NCBI GenBank assembly: GCA_963920765.1
Contig: OY987250.1
Coordinates: 6,944,001-7,008,000, forward strand
Length of the DNA: 64,000 bases
From: Ulota crispa
Taxonomy: Eukaryota > Streptophyta > Bryopsida > Orthotrichales > Orthotrichaceae
Reading direction: 5' to 3'
The notes beneath the pieces were generated by a model. That model was not told the origin of the DNA, made no database searches, and saw only the letters and a program-made list of their open reading frames with translations. Positions 24,001 through 36,540 of the stretch are shown here, in pieces (the first letter of the stretch is position 1; each line of letters begins with the position of its first letter). Both the position numbers and the translations under genes were made by a program.

Positions 24001-26891
24001 GACTTCTCAACCTGTGTTTGAGATGTCTTATTTTCAAAGCTTTTCCAGATACATGTAAACTCACCTTAAGTTTGACTCTCTCCTGAAATCCCATGCAATT
24101 GGTCGTCGTTGAAATTGTGCTCACACTCACTTCTCTTAATTCTTCTTTTTATGTGTATGCAGTTCGAAGATTTGCAAGAAGCTTATCTTACGCGAAGAAG
24201 GCAAGTTGCACGAAAACAAAGACACAGGCAGTTTCAAGAGTCTGTTAAGAAAGACGCTGTCAGGAGTTCAGACAACGGCCAGGACGGGCTTGAAGATTTT
24301 GAGTCTGTGCTTTCGGCATTCACAAGATACAGGTATGACTTGCAACCTGAGGCATGTCCTCTATAATTTTACTCTTTTTGCTTTATTGAGAGCTCGTTAT
24401 TTCGTATGTGGAAGAGCTGTATTTAGAAGGATTGAAAGAACTCAGTAACGTTTTACTACGCTTGTTTTTCTCAAAGCCAGTATAGAATGGCTTGCTCGCA
24501 TTATTGGTAACATGAAGGGGTGTATATCCTCATTTGCCTTTACGAGCTTGTCTTAAACTACATTTATTTGCATTACTGAAATTCTGTTCATGAACAGCCG
24601 TTTCCGTGTCGTTGCTGAGCTTCACCATGGAGACCTCTTCCACAACTCTAATATTGTATCAAGGTAAGAGGTCTTGGGTCTAAGATTCTGTTTCTTTCGA
24701 AGCTCGACAGGTCAATTTTTAAGAGTAAGCTCTAAGTAGAGTATATTATTCAAGTGCCCTGATCTTTTTCTGTATTGAGACTGAAGTTCTTTTCTTTACT
24801 GGTTAATTGCTGCTTACGAGGTATGCACTATACTGAAAATACTTGGTTCATTTGCAGTATCGAATTTGATCGAGATGATGAGTTTTTTGCGACGGCAGGT
24901 GTCTCTCGACGCATCAAAGTATTTGATTTTTCAACGGTATGTCGCATTGATCTCTCTTTATGCCTTCGTTAAAGACATAATACTTTTGGAAGGGCTCCAG
25001 GAATTGGAGTCTTACTGAAACTCTTTCCTGAGTGAGTAGTTATTGTAATGTGAATTTCTTTTATATTTTGGGACGGTTTAGAGATATTGCAAAAGAGATG
25101 TACTCTTGACACATATTGTTGGGCTAACTGAAAATTTTGAAACGAAACAGGTTGTGAATGAGTTCGCAGACATTCATTGTCCTGTAGTGGAGATTCCAAC
25201 TCGGTCAAAACTGAGCTACTTGAGTTGGAATAAGTATGTTAAACCTCTCATTGCGAGTAGCGATTACGAAGGCATTGTTACTGTGTGGGACATTAACACA
25301 AGACAGGTAAGAAAAGGGACATGTTATGTGGAATCTACATTTTCAGTACATTGAATGCGTTTTGCTGTTATTATCAATATTTAAGAGTATTTTGCATTTG
25401 ATGTGTATTTCTAACGCTTGTGCAATTTGTGTATCGCAGAGTATCATGGAGTATGAGGAGCATGAAAAGCGTGCTTGGAGTGTTGATTTTTCTCGAACAG
25501 AACCGTCTATGCTGGTTTCCGGAAGTGACGATGGAAAGGTAGAGCTAGCTCAGTGAAACGTTTCTGTTGTGTTTATAATTTAAGATAATGCGATTATTTG
25601 GAATCAAAACTTCAGGGAGACTTATGCTATTGCACGGTTTTCAACAAAGTTTTTACTGTTTTAAGACCACTTAGACTACATCATTAAGAGAATCTTCTAG
25701 ACGATGCTCTCTTAAAGCTTTTGAAACAGTTTAATTTGAATAGAAACCTTTATTCTTTTTATCTGAAGTTGTTGGCAGTTTTGGAATTTCTTTACGGCTT
25801 GATTGCTGCACGGTTTGACTTTCGAGAGTTAAAGTGAGTATATTGTAAATCATTCAGGTTAAGGTTTGGTGCACAAGGCAAGAAAGCAGCGCTCTTACTT
25901 TGGATATGAGGGCTAATATTTGCAGCGTGAAATTCAATCCTGGTTCCAGTAACCACATTGCAGTAAGTTTCCATTTCTATCGTTCAACAATTTTACAGTT
26001 ATTTGCTCCTGCTCTTCAGAATAATGTGATGTCGTCCTTACTCAGAAGCTGGTCTGATCTTTACAAACCAAGGTAGCATATTACTTTAATGCAACCAAAA
26101 TATTGTGCTAAAATCCTAAACGAGCTTGTGAGCAAACTTAGGAGTGTTTTGCAAGGTGATTCTAATCCTGTTGAGATTTTGCCAGGTTGGTTCTGCCGAC
26201 CACCATATACACTACTTTGACTTGCGCAACGCAAGCGTTCCACTCTACGTGTTCAAAGGGCACCGGAAAGCTGTGTCTTACGTGAAGTTTGTGTCTCCTA
26301 CCGAATTGGCTTCGGCATCTACAGATAGCACACTTCGGCTTTGGGATGTTCAAAGAAATCTTCCGGTACGTTGTCAAGTTCTTGGCTCCATTCACGAATA
26401 TCCTTGCTCCGTGAGCATGCACGCAACTGATTTTAGAAGAGTTTTGTGAAAAAATGGTCAGACATGTGTCTTTAATGCTTTATCTAAAATGTGAAATATT
26501 CTTGCAGATCCGAACTCTTCGAGGGCACACAAACGAGAAGAACTTTGTGGGACTGACTGTCAACAGCGAATATATTGCATGTGGCAGTGAAACAAATGAC
26601 GTTTTTGTGTATCATAAGGTATGAATCACATCTCACTGTTTTTTCGTTGTTTGTTATTCTTTTATTGTGATTGCTCTTTCTGGAGACTATGGTTTTCTAA
26701 CATTATATTGTTGTCATTCCCAGGCAATGTCGAAACCAGCTTCGTGCCATAGATTTGGGTCCCAGAACCCTGAAGATAGTGACGATGAAAGTTCGCATTT
26801 TATTAGTGCAGTGTGTTGGAAGAGTGAGAGTCCCACCATGTTGGCTGCAAACTCACAAGGCACAATTAAAGTTCTCGTATTGGCTCCTTGA
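21049..26891 (+). CDS. COP1: E3 ubiquitin-protein ligase COP1 (13 exons, 680 aa)
   Basis: COP1 with SPA proteins and CUL4-DDB1 marks light-signalling transcription factors for degradation in darkness, acting in the nucleus. Exons: 21049-21348, 22100-22177, 22318-22473, 22961-23335, 24163-24332, 24598-24663, 24858-24936, 25151-25306, 25440-25538, 25858-25962, 26186-26365, 26508-26618, 26724-26891; all junctions are GT-AG and in phase. Residues 45-83 form a RING (CPIC, CGHSFC, CxxC). Residues about 127-215 form a coiled coil ([20 protein letters not shown]). A bipartite basic signal follows (KKRR at 296-299, RRR at 313-315). Seven WD40 repeats run from about 375 to the end ([21 protein letters not shown]). 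Length and exon number match my memory of Arabidopsis COP1 (675 aa, 13 exons). Two oddities: the RING has one extra Cys (SCCGHSFC), and the linker at about 216-295 is Gly/Ser/Pro-rich and unlike the angiosperm linker. The start ATG is the first in frame and places the RING at the usual distance. Confidence 0.96.
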
Positions 26892-27456
26892 ACTTTGGCT
26901 CACCTCTCTCACTTTGTTGGGTGATTGTCAGTCAATCTTCTCCTTTCCTTTACAGTTCACATTGCCTGCCAGCAAGTAGTTGAAAGCTAAGTTGGATTTC
27001 TTATTGGTTCCTTTTTTGTAGAATTACTAGTTAGTGAAATTTTCCAGATTACTAAGATTAAACTATAAAATCAGAAGAGTCTCGTGAAATAATTCGGATC
27101 ATAAACATGATCAAAGAAAATTTAAGGGATTTTGGATTCTCTGACTTAACCCTTTGGATTTAATGTTTCGAGTTCAAAGATATTCTATTAACTACAAGTC
27201 TACAAATCAATTGAGCTAACCGTAAAGGATTAAGCGACGAGGGAAGCGAAGTGCGTTGCTTAGAATCGTTCTGCGCTTCGCCTCCTTTTGCTTTGCCCCA
27301 TTCAGGGACTGGAGAAAAAACAAAAAGGCCAAGCTTCTTTATGCTTTTGGGTACTCATTTATAAGGATGTTTTAGTTTTTGTCATGAGCAAGATAAGTTT
27401 GCCGCATCCAAGGAAGGTTGCAAGAGAGTAGCGCACAAATATTGATTTCTTGCTTG
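26892..27456. other. COP1 3' flank, no gene
   Basis: Probable COP1 3' UTR followed by intergenic DNA. The tract 27228-27290 is richer in GC (repeated GAAGCG/CTTCGC words) but encodes nothing recognisable. Confidence 0.4.
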
Positions 27457-27828
27457 TTAACCCCTAAAGGTCGAAGAGGACGATTATCGTCCTTTGGGTG
27501 CAAAAAAAAAACAATCTGGGGTTGGAAAAAAAAACTTTTTCTATTCAATTTTTAAAAAAAAGTGGTCATTGCAAGGTTCTTCACCACAGAGTGCCAAAAT
27601 TGGGTTGTTTGAAAGTCCTCATGTTTTTCAAAACTGAAATTTGTGAGAACATTCACAACCATGGTTAATAACTCCTCTCTTGCCCTCTTACAAATTTCAT
27701 GTGGGCAGCATGCACTATTGACTTTTCCCACTTTTTGCAGCAATACTATAGGCTAGGCACAGCCTGAGCATTGTAGCTATACAATGCAAGGCAGGGCACA
27801 GCTATGGGCCCAGGCGTTTAAGGGTTAA
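27457..27828. mobile_element. TTAA element P6 (372 bp)
   Basis: Left TTAACCCCTAAAGGTCGAAG, right GGCGTTTAAGGGTTAA, both ending in TTAA. Its interior differs from the 235-bp class. The right TTAA also starts TTAACCCCAAAACAACATTA, and TTTTAGGGTTAA ends at 28479, so a further element of about 655 bp (27825-28479) may share this TTAA. Confidence 0.6.
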
Positions 27829-28482
27829 CCCCAAAACAACATTAAGGATAGAATGTGTCCTCAACCAATTTTTGAAATTAAATAAAACCTTACCAAATTA
27901 TTATTTTTAATACTTTATTTTTTTGAAAGATTCTTTTTGAAGTGTAGTTTTAGCTTCAACAATCTAAATTTGCAAATGATTGATTATGATTTTTCTATTC
28001 AAGATTTTGTGCACGGGTGTCCATTGCAATCCTGACTTTATGTGGTGTTGAGGGCTCTTGGGAATGAGCCTCAAATACACTAGATCTTTGAGAAATAATC
28101 ACATTAGAAATCATTATAAAAAAATTGTAGAGTAGATTTTGAGAAGCCATAAAATGATTGGGGTTATGCATGTTGGTCACCAAGAATGTATGAGGTTAAT
28201 GGGCCTAACTTTTTAAATTTGACATGTGAAAAGAAGATTGAAAGATTTCCAATCACTTTCACAGTTTTAACATGCTTATGATCAAACATTATAATCTTTC
28301 AATCCATAAGAGATATTGTTGTGTTTTCTCTTCTAATGTGATCACTAACATGTCTAGCTTGATTTTATACCGTTACAATTCAAAAAGAATTGATACAACT
28401 TATCAAAATGCTGGCTTTTTGTTCAAATTAGAACAAATTCCTAAAAGCTTAGGAATATCCAAAGCCGTTTTAGGGTTAACCC

Positions 28483-28717
28483 TTAACCCTTTAAGGACCG
28501 AGCTACTATAATACATAGTATGTACATTGCTATAAAATTGGCATTTGCTACCAACAAAAAGTTTTAATTTAGGATCTTGACTACCTCACTAGAACAACAT
28601 TGATCTATATTCTAACTTCTTTGTTGATCACAAATGTAATAAAGGTGTAGATACACTCCAAAAAAATACCTTGTATTGTATTGGTTGTAGAGGGCTGCTT
28701 TGTTCTTGAGGGGTTAA
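28483..28717 (+). mobile_element. TTAA element P2 (235 bp family)
   Basis: Left TTAACCCTTTAAGGACCGAG, right TCTTGAGGGGTTAA. The interior matches P1, P3 and P4 (ACATAGTATGTACATTGCT, TTTGCTACCAACAAAAAG, AGAACAACATTGATCTATAT). Confidence 0.8.
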
Positions 28718-30849
28718 TCTTCATGTCAAAAAATTGATCAAAAAGCCAATTCATGTAGCTTATCCTATTATTTCTTCTTTCCTTTCAAATATCCATATCC
28801 TTCAATCCTATAAAGTCTGGTTGACCACTTTTTAGTTGATTTAGACACATTATCCTTGGTAGTCAAAGTTTGACAATGAATTTGGTTGTGGATGAAAGGG
28901 GGTGTGTGTCGGGAATTTGGAAATAAATGTAATAGGACAAATTCCATGAAGATCCATGCTGGCATGTGGTGTAGAGGTTGAAAAAATTGCTTGCATGTAG
29001 GCTGAAAATACGCAAATTATTGGAGAAAGAGAGCCCTAAATGCAAAAGAGAATGGTATTTATACTATCCGACACAACTTTGGGAAACGCCAAGTTGGAGT
29101 TCCATATGGTTCTTGATGGTAAAAATTGAGAAACTTGGCCTTAAAAATATGAAAAAGAATTCCTCAGCAAGAAATATAGTGGCAAAGGTAGCTTGTTGTA
29201 TGCATGCTCACTTCACCATATACGGATTGAGAGATTTATGATAATTTGCAACAAAGGAACCCTTAATTGCCACCAAATTTATTGTGAAAGTCCAAGCATC
29301 AAATCCCATTCCAATGGTATGGTCAAATGTTCATCACAGATTGCAATTAGGTATCTCTCATTTGTATTGAGTTTAGAACACAAAAACCTCTTGCCCACCT
29401 CCCAATCAACCACAAACAAAGGATTGAGGATTTGCTTCAAATTTGAGTTTACTAGTGTTGCAAGAAAGGTCTCAGAGAGAAGTCTCAAAGTTCTTTACTT
29501 AGCAGTGTAACTTTTTGTTCTTGTGACCAAAAATTGCTCAAGATAGAGCATATTAGCTATGAAGACCTCAATTAAACACACAATGTAAAGCACAAGCACC
29601 TTAGCTACACCAATGTTAATTGCCAAAAACCAACAATAAAAAATAAAAAAATTGTCGACTTACCTAGCACTTATGGATGACCACTAAGATTGAGTAAAGG
29701 AAGAAAAAGGCCAAAACGAAATGGCAAAACATGATCATCTATAACAGCCAAAATCTCTATGGAAGTGATAATAGGACAATTTCAAAATTAAGCTTAAAAT
29801 TGACCTTTCCTCATTCAAACCTTGATAACTAACACACTTCGTTCATTTGGGATTTTGAAACTGGATACAAATCTTTGACATGAGACTATAATCATGGTAT
29901 TTAATGTATTGAACCTTCTGTAATTAATTATTAAACTGAGGCTCATTGATAATAGGGAAAACTGCAGTAACATTTACGTAATTTTATTTGTGCGCCCTGC
30001 AGGTAGCGAACGATTATCAGCACATCTATAACACCGGTAAGTATACTTTGTGCAAATTAGGGACATAAAATATCCTTACGAACCTGGTCTGCTAAGTAAG
30101 CCACAGCAGAAAAAAGGCAAAGCGAAATGCTCATTTTTGAAACACAAGCAAAATGGAATCTTTCATACAACTGAACGTCGCGCATTACAAAACTCTTACA
30201 CAACATGGTACATCCCAATACAATCTCAGTCACCTTTGATATCTCAGCTGACCAGGTTCATTTACTTTCGTACAACTCGAGTATTTACACGATATCTGTT
30301 GCACGCTTCTCACGTCGTCTACGGTACTCCACACATAAGTCTTGTGGATATAAACAGCTTACAGTTGTAAAAGAAGTGCCAACAGTCGATGGTGAATAGT
30401 GGAGAGAAAAAGATGTATGACCTGAAAATTCGTTCATTAACTTGAAAAAGAGCCTAGAAAAGGTCTTCACAATATTTGTGATTAAACAACCTCAAAAAGT
30501 AATAGGCCTAAAAACTCAAACCTACCCGTGACTCAGCTTTTAAAGCGTTGTCATCAATTGAGTCTCAAATTTGAACTCAAAGTTTAATCTTTTTGATGCC
30601 ATGAGCCAACTCTTCTCGAAGCTTTCTCAATGGCTGAAATCCCCGCACACCTACTACGTGGCTCGACCTGAAAGCGAAGAAACGGAGTCACGTCAAAACA
30701 AATGAAGGGTCTCTTGATGGTTTAGCACAAAACCATATACACTTCTAAGTACGAATCATCTCAAGCAGAAAATGAAAGAAAACACGAGTAGCAGAAACGA
30801 AAGCTCTTAATTCGACGAAAGAAAAAAACACACACGCTCTCTGACGAGG
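28718..30849. other. No gene recognised
   Basis: Several medium open frames on both strands between 28770 and 29510 overlap one another. The minus-strand frame at 29279-29488 (..VVDWEVGKRFLCSKLN..) looks protein-like but is bounded by stops and matches no family I can name; a decayed coding sequence is possible. The 3' UTR of the minus-strand gene at 30850 probably occupies the right edge. Confidence 0.35.
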
Positions 30850-33830
30850 CTATCTGAGTTTTAAAGCAGAGTTTATACCTCTAGACTTTCCCCAAAACGG
30901 GTCTTCATTGTTGCAGTAAATCTCGAACAGCTGCTTTGAATGGTGAGCAGCGATGTCTTGACAACATCTTAACCCCCCTGGAAAGCGAGCCTGAAAAGCA
31001 CTAACAGATTCCTTCATCTTCCCAGACCCGTCTCCACCAACGAGGAATTGAGCAAAGGTAGAGCCCCTGCAATCAAAAAAAAAAAGAAGAACTCAGCAAC
31101 CTGCATTTCTTGGTACACCGTTTGCTTGAGAACCCCCTTTCCCATGCATTGAAAAGTCACCCATATATGAGGGTCACTGATCATCAGAAAAAACATTCTA
31201 ACAGCAAAAAGCCATAAGAACAGGATTCTACCTTATGCTAATTTTTTTATGCCACAGCAGTACAGAAGAGCAACACATATCAAAATGATAATACAAAAGG
31301 AACTCGATTTTTTTGTACCTGAGTGCAGTCATTTTATCAAATCCACGCCCGTTCCTATACAGCGAGCTTTTCAACCCTTGTTCATCTTCGGTCTGCTGAC
31401 GGTACAAAACACAGACAGCCTGCAAAGCGATTTCAGCATGGCTTTGAATGGCAACAAGCATGTCTCCTTCGAAATCCCAAACCCGGTTTTTCCGCTTCTG
31501 GACAATTTCTTCTCTGAGAGCTGTAAGAGTTATATTATCACTGCTGTCGGAGTCAGAGTCAGGCTCTTCACGATCAGACACATTTTCTTCAGAACTAGGA
31601 ATGGTGTTCTCGTGAACAATGAAGCCATCCATATCGTCATGCTCATCGTCACTGTCCTCCTCATCGGAGGAATCCCTGAGAAGATTCACTGCTTTGGGAA
31701 TTACCTCGTGATCAGAGCCACTACTAATACCACTCCTACTCAGAGGTCTTTGGCTACTCTCAGATCTTTCAGATTCAGTGCGAGCGGCTTTGGCACTATT
31801 CCGTGTGAACGGAGGACTAAGCTCCGAGTCTGAAAGATCCATATAATCAGGGTCCTCAGATGACTCGTCAGAATCTGTGTCTGCTTCAGGGCTTTCAGAA
31901 GCCTCTGCAGAGTAAGTTGGATCTCTGTCACTGGACTTAGGATCAGTCTCATCATCCTCAGCCTCATTTGAGGACGGTGGAGAAGCCTGTTTGAGCTCCG
32001 GTTGTGCAGGGCCTGGTAATTCAGCAATTGCTTTTCCCTTCAGCTTTCTGGGAATTCTATTGGAGCCAACCATTTCAGGACCCTTAGTGAAAATCTCTGA
32101 TACAGTGATTCCACCTCCAAATTCCATCCCTATCAGAGCTAAACGACTGCCAGGCGACCTTGGTGAGCTTCGATGCTGAATCTTTATTTGCAAGGGTATA
32201 GCATTTACAGCTGCTGGATCGTTGGAACTGTTGAATAGTTTCTTCTTTGACGGAGGTGACACCTCGTCTTCTCCGTCATCGTCCTCGTCACTCGAAGCCT
32301 GCACTAAGGTGCGCCTCTTTCTCTTGCTGTGACTCCCATTATTAGCTGGTCTCTCATCAGAGGACGACATGGTATGATCGAGAGGATAGTCCATAATCTC
32401 CATGGGTGTGAATTGTGTCTCATAGCTTTGTCTCTCCTTCTCCTTCCCCTTCTCGTGTTTGTTGCCTTGATCTTGAGTTCTCGGCTCTAAATCCTCGCTT
32501 ACTGTTTTCTCGCTGTCTACACTTTCAGCTTCAACATCACCAGGATTCAACGAGATTTCGGCTGATGGTTCTACTTCGGGGATGACCGGAAGCACAGAGG
32601 TTTCCACTCCAGATTCAGGGAAAAGGACTGCCGTGAGTCCTTTCAGTGAGTACCGTCCTTCGGAGACGACCCTGTTGTCTAATGTTCCAAGGTTGCTAGA
32701 TGATGGTGCCACAGCTTCATTTACTTCTTGAATAGTAGGTATCTCAACAGTAATGTCGGCCTTCCCAGGAACATCATGTGGCATGGGTCGACAGGAATTG
32801 ACTTGAGCTGGAGTTGGAGGAAAATTTTCAGCCGTCTCCTGCAAACGTTTCTTCATGTGAGTGTCTACACTTACGAATACCACAATGTCATTATAAAGCA
32901 TAAAAAAGGTACAGTAGAAATGGGTCTTTTACGTTTGGCTATGGATATTATGATTTAGCAAAAATGGATCAGTATGAAGTTATATACATGTTTTAGTTGT
33001 TGATACATCAGAGAACTTGTTACAAGTTACACCAAGATGTGATGTAAAATCCAGGATAGCCCATAGAAATTGCACTGTTTGATGTGAAGGATGATCTATA
33101 TGAAAGAATGCATAACCTACGGAGTCATACCTGAGTGGTTTTCGGAGGAATAGTAGATGTCTCAACAGTAATGTCGGCCTTCCCAGGAACATCATGTGGC
33201 ATGGGTCGATGGGAAATGTTTTGAGCTGGAGTTGGAGGAAAATTTTCAGCCGTCTCCTGCAAATGTTTCTTCATGTGAGTGTCTACACTTACGAATACCA
33301 CAATGTCATTATACAGCATAAAGAAGGTACAGTAGAAATGGGTCTTTTACGTTTGGCTAAGGATATTATCATTCAGCAAAAAAGGGATCAGTATGAAGTT
33401 ATATACATACTCTAGTTGTTGATATGTCAGAGAAATTGTTACAAGTTACACCAAGATGTGATGTAAAATCCAGGATAGACCACAGTGATTGCACTGTTTG
33501 ATGTAAGGATGATGCATAAGAAAGAATGCATAAGCTACGGAGCCATACCTGAGTGGTTTTCGGAAGATCTGCATTTATTGCAGGTATAGGAAGAGATGCC
33601 CAAAGGGTAGGATTTTCGCGCTTCACTTCATCCAAAATGCGTTGAAACTCTTGCACATGACGCACAAGTGAATGCACCTGGTCTTTTGCACATCGCTCTC
33701 GCTCAATTGCTTCATTCTCCCGCACACGACGTTCAATAACTTCACTCCGCAACACATCCAGGGAGTTTTGTGCTATTTCCCACTGCCTGTCATGTTTTTC
33801 ACACAGTTGACAACATGGCTGTGTCGCCAT
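30850..33830 (-). CDS. Acidic Ser/Asp-rich nuclear protein with conserved plant C-terminal domain (714 aa)
   Basis: Function unknown. Exons on the minus strand, in order of transcription: 33830-33549, 33256-33131, 32838-31319, 31066-30850; junctions are GT-AG and in phase. Residues 1-94 hold a Cys cluster (CCQLCEKH) and a probable coiled coil (ERRVRENEAIERERCAKDQV). Exons 2 and 3 both start ETAENFPPTPAQ. The middle (about 250-600) is rich in Ser, Glu and Asp with a basic patch SKRKRRTLVQ, typical of a nuclear, phosphorylatable protein. The C-terminal part is ordered: EEIVQKRKNRVWDFEGDML, AVCVLYRQQT, RGFDKMTALR, GSTFAQFL, AAHHSKQLFEIYCNNEDPFW. I recall the same domain in uncharacterised plant proteins, but cannot give a name. 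The end after NNEDPFW (GKSRGINSALKLR) may be read-through of a further intron, because AG/GTATAA lies just after it. The start ATG is chosen as the first in frame after a likely 5' UTR acceptor at 33855. Confidence 0.8.
32731..33566 (-). repeat. Tandem duplication of 418 bp covering an intron and an exon start
   Basis: Copies 32731-33148 and 33149-33566 are about 90% or more identical by eye, head to tail. Each copy carries the end of one exon (..PKTTQ), a whole intron, and the start of the next exon (ETAENFPPTPAQ). The result is an extra 126-bp exon (33131-33256) whose both ends are in phase 0. Confidence 0.92.
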
Positions 33831-34604
33831 GTTTGCTAGAACCACGTTTTTTACCTGCTGTTGCTCATCAGATTCATATTACAATCCTGGTAGTACACTT
33901 CTGTAGGCCGTCATCTGCACAAACGCTAAAAGAACGTAAAATCTCCGGGGACACAGGTTGACAAAATCAGGGTTCACATTGTCCCCTCATAAGGAAGAGG
34001 TACCAAATTGTAACACCTGCTTAAACCCTAAATCCTAAAATCCTGCACAACGAGTACGCGTTTGCTTTTAAGAAATGCGCACCATATAAATAAAACTCCA
34101 GAGCTAATCTAATTTTAGGGCATCTACTAATAAGCTTTTCCACCCTAATACTTTTGCATATGGTATCCTAGTAATGCACTCTCTGGTACATTGGAATCCT
34201 CTTGAATATGTTAACAAGAATATTTGAAAACCTGACGAACTACACTAGTTTCGTAGGCTACAAATCGGACAAACACTAAATCCGTTACCACGATAAAAAA
34301 AAAACAAAATTCTCACCGCAACATGCCATTTGTAGCTATCATCGTAAAGCCATAATTTCTACAACACCTTAAACTCAATAAAATCATATTAAGCAAAAAC
34401 CCTCGGAGATTCCAATGCGTGCTCGAGATAAGAGACGACAAAACCCCCGGCGGTGTCCACCTAATAAATCGACATTATACTGAAACTGCGCTCAATCGCC
34501 CTCCCCGACCAGGAAATCCAAGAAAAATTTGCCAGAAAGTATTTGAAGCGCGAAACGCAAAACCTTGGAACAAGAAGAAGCAGGAGGAGGTAGGTCTCAC
34601 TCAC

Positions 34605-34700
34605 CAGTGCAGTGTCCTTCGAAATTTTGAATTTAGTCCCGCAATTCAAGCTCCAATCTGCTCCTGTCTGCCTCGTTTGCTACTGTGTTTCTTCCTGTTA
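34605..34700 (-). promoter_or_regulatory. Possible 5' UTR exon and promoter of the acidic-protein gene
   Basis: On the minus strand a consensus donor CACTG/GTGAGTGAG occurs at 34604-34605, and a matching acceptor CAGCAG lies at 33855-33860, 25 bp upstream of the start codon. This would give a 750-bp intron in the 5' UTR. The upstream exon boundary is not visible, and the assignment rests on splice-site shape only. Confidence 0.3.
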
Positions 34701-34984
34701 AGAATCCTAGTTCGGAAATGGCGGAGAGTGTGCATCGCTTGCATTATCAGTCACGCTTTTCAAAAGCAGCAGCAGCGATGGACTCTAAATCTGTGATTAA
34801 TTCACGTATGATTTCCTCCTACCCAAGACAAATCCTGGACAATACTGGTACCGTTGATAGGTTACGTTGGAAACCGATTTCTGTTGAGTTCGTACAAGAA
34901 ATGCGAGGATTTGTTTTGCTAAATTACTTCGGTGGTGATGGAGTGGCGGAGGCAATGAGGAGGGCGGTAAGAATCGGACAAAAA

Positions 34985-35180
34985 GACTGCGCAAAGACGA
35001 GAGAGAAGATCGAGAGAGATCGAGAGAGATCGAGAGTGACGAACGGGACCGCCGAGAACATCGGCGAGAGTATCATTCATTCATCTGTGCGTGCATTTAT
35101 CTGTTCATCCATCGTGAACTTGACTGTTCATCCATCGTCTATTTATCTGTTCATCCATCGTGCATTTATCTATTCATCCA
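34985..35180. repeat. Short tandem words
   Basis: GAGAGATC repeats at about 35001-35032, followed by four spaced copies of TTCATCCATCG (35105-35181) in a TTTATCTGTTCATCCATCG unit. They lie inside a 244-codon plus-strand open frame (34685-35419) for which I see no family. Confidence 0.6.
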
Positions 35181-35274
35181 TCGATGTGTTTGTAAAGCTT
35201 CGTGCGAGTGTCCTTTTACGTGTCACCCGTTGCCTACGTGGCATTTTAAATGGTGACTTGGTGAGTCGACGGAC

Positions 35275-36110
35275 TATCATACTAGTAAAATCACTGATCT
35301 CTGTAATACCACATCCCTGCCTCTGTAATATCACGCCTCCAGTCTGTGTGATAGCGACCTCTCTATTACTGTATCATGTCTCCAATCTTTATGATATCAT
35401 ACTACAAAAATCACAATGACTTTTGTAATATCACATTGGGAATTGATGTATGTATCACTCCTTTTCAACTATTCTATCACACTTACTATATATATGGTCA
35501 CTAGATATTAAAATAGGTATGGGATCAGAGGAAATACATCAATAAATTGAAAATACAACTTGACATAGAAGTTGTAACTTTAACTTTGTTATTTAGCTCT
35601 AGTTCTTGCTCATAGTATCAACAAAAAAAATTTAAAATAAACTAAGTATAGTTTAATTTTTTTGATTGATACTATAGGCTAGATCTAGAGCTAAAAAAAT
35701 AAAATTGAAGTTGCAATTTCTATTTCAAGCTGTATTTTCCAACTACACTAGTGGTGTTTTGCATGTGGTCCGTACCTACTTTAATATCATAAATACTGGC
35801 AATATATAGGAGGTGTGGTAGATTAGCCAAAAAAAGGTGGTATGTATATCAATTCCCTATCACATTTCCACTCTTTGTGATATTATTACACAGAGACAAT
35901 TTGAAAGCTTACAAAATTTTTTACTTCAAATTCTATTTGACATTTGAAAATCCTACTTACTAAAATTCTTATGGTGAATGTATAACATAGCAAGCACCAA
36001 CTGATAGTCATACTATTAAAACAACAAGGACCTTTGTAACATCACATATTCACATTTGTAACATCACATTCTATCTAACATATGAAAATCCTAATAAAAT
36101 TTTAATGGTG
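35275..36110. repeat. Dispersed TATCACAT-unit repeat, interrupted by D3
   Basis: Imperfect repeats of TGTAATATCACA, CTCCAATCTTTATGATATCA and TTTGTAACATCACA. Related to 17878-18010. Element D3 (35438-35857) sits inside and its target duplication TATCACATT is one of the repeat words. Confidence 0.55.
35438..35857. mobile_element. Palindromic element D3 (420 bp), 9-bp target duplication
   Basis: Starts GGGAATTGATGTATGTATCA and ends GGTATGTATATCAATTCCC. The two halves are reverse complements (TAGCTCTAGTTCTTGCT against AGATCTAGAGCTA-type words). TATCACATT flanks both ends (35429-35437, 35858-35866). The interior differs from D1 and D2, so it is a different subfamily with the same ends. Confidence 0.85.
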
Positions 36111-36178
36111 AATCCATAACGTAGCAAGAACTAAGCGCTAGTTTTTTGCCAAAAAAGTTATTCTTTTGAAACTGACCA

Positions 36179-36200
36179 TTAATCCTTAAAGGACAAATCT
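36179..36200 (+). mobile_element. Solitary TTAA-element left end
   Basis: TTAATCCTTAAAGGACAAAT resembles the left end of P1. No matching right end was found downstream before 38 kb, so this is either a truncated copy or chance. Confidence 0.3.
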
Positions 36201-36540
36201 ACTACCATGGACTTGGAATTGCAATCATCTTCTAGAATTTATTTTGGCATGGTAAGTAATACCAAAATTCATTATTATAATTAGAAGGTATGTGCATGCA
36301 TATTGCACGTCAAAAAATTCATGGATTTTGATGAAAATTTGAAATTAATGTAATTTTTTGAAACAAATGCTAAAGAAATTCATATCAATTAAAAAATGTA
36401 TTCAATCACGCCAATTTCATTACTATGGATTCAATCACAATGAAGATCATTAAGGTGGAATTTTTCTTATAGTGGTAGTAAAATTAGAAAAAGTAACCAT
36501 CCCATGGTAACATGTATTTAAGTTTTGTTAATAATAAAAA

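Noticed and set aside
29193..29510. Possible gene remnant on either strand near 29.2-29.5 kb
   Set aside because: Both strands have open frames here and neither shows a recognisable domain; too weak to call a pseudogene.
31249..31833. 194-codon plus-strand open frame
   Set aside because: It is antisense to the third exon of the minus-strand acidic-protein gene, whose exon phases and conserved C-terminal domain fix the coding strand.
34685..35419. 244-codon plus-strand open frame
   Set aside because: Its second half is made of short tandem words and TATCACAT repeats, the first half matches nothing I know, and it overlaps the likely promoter of the minus-strand gene. Transcript data would be needed.
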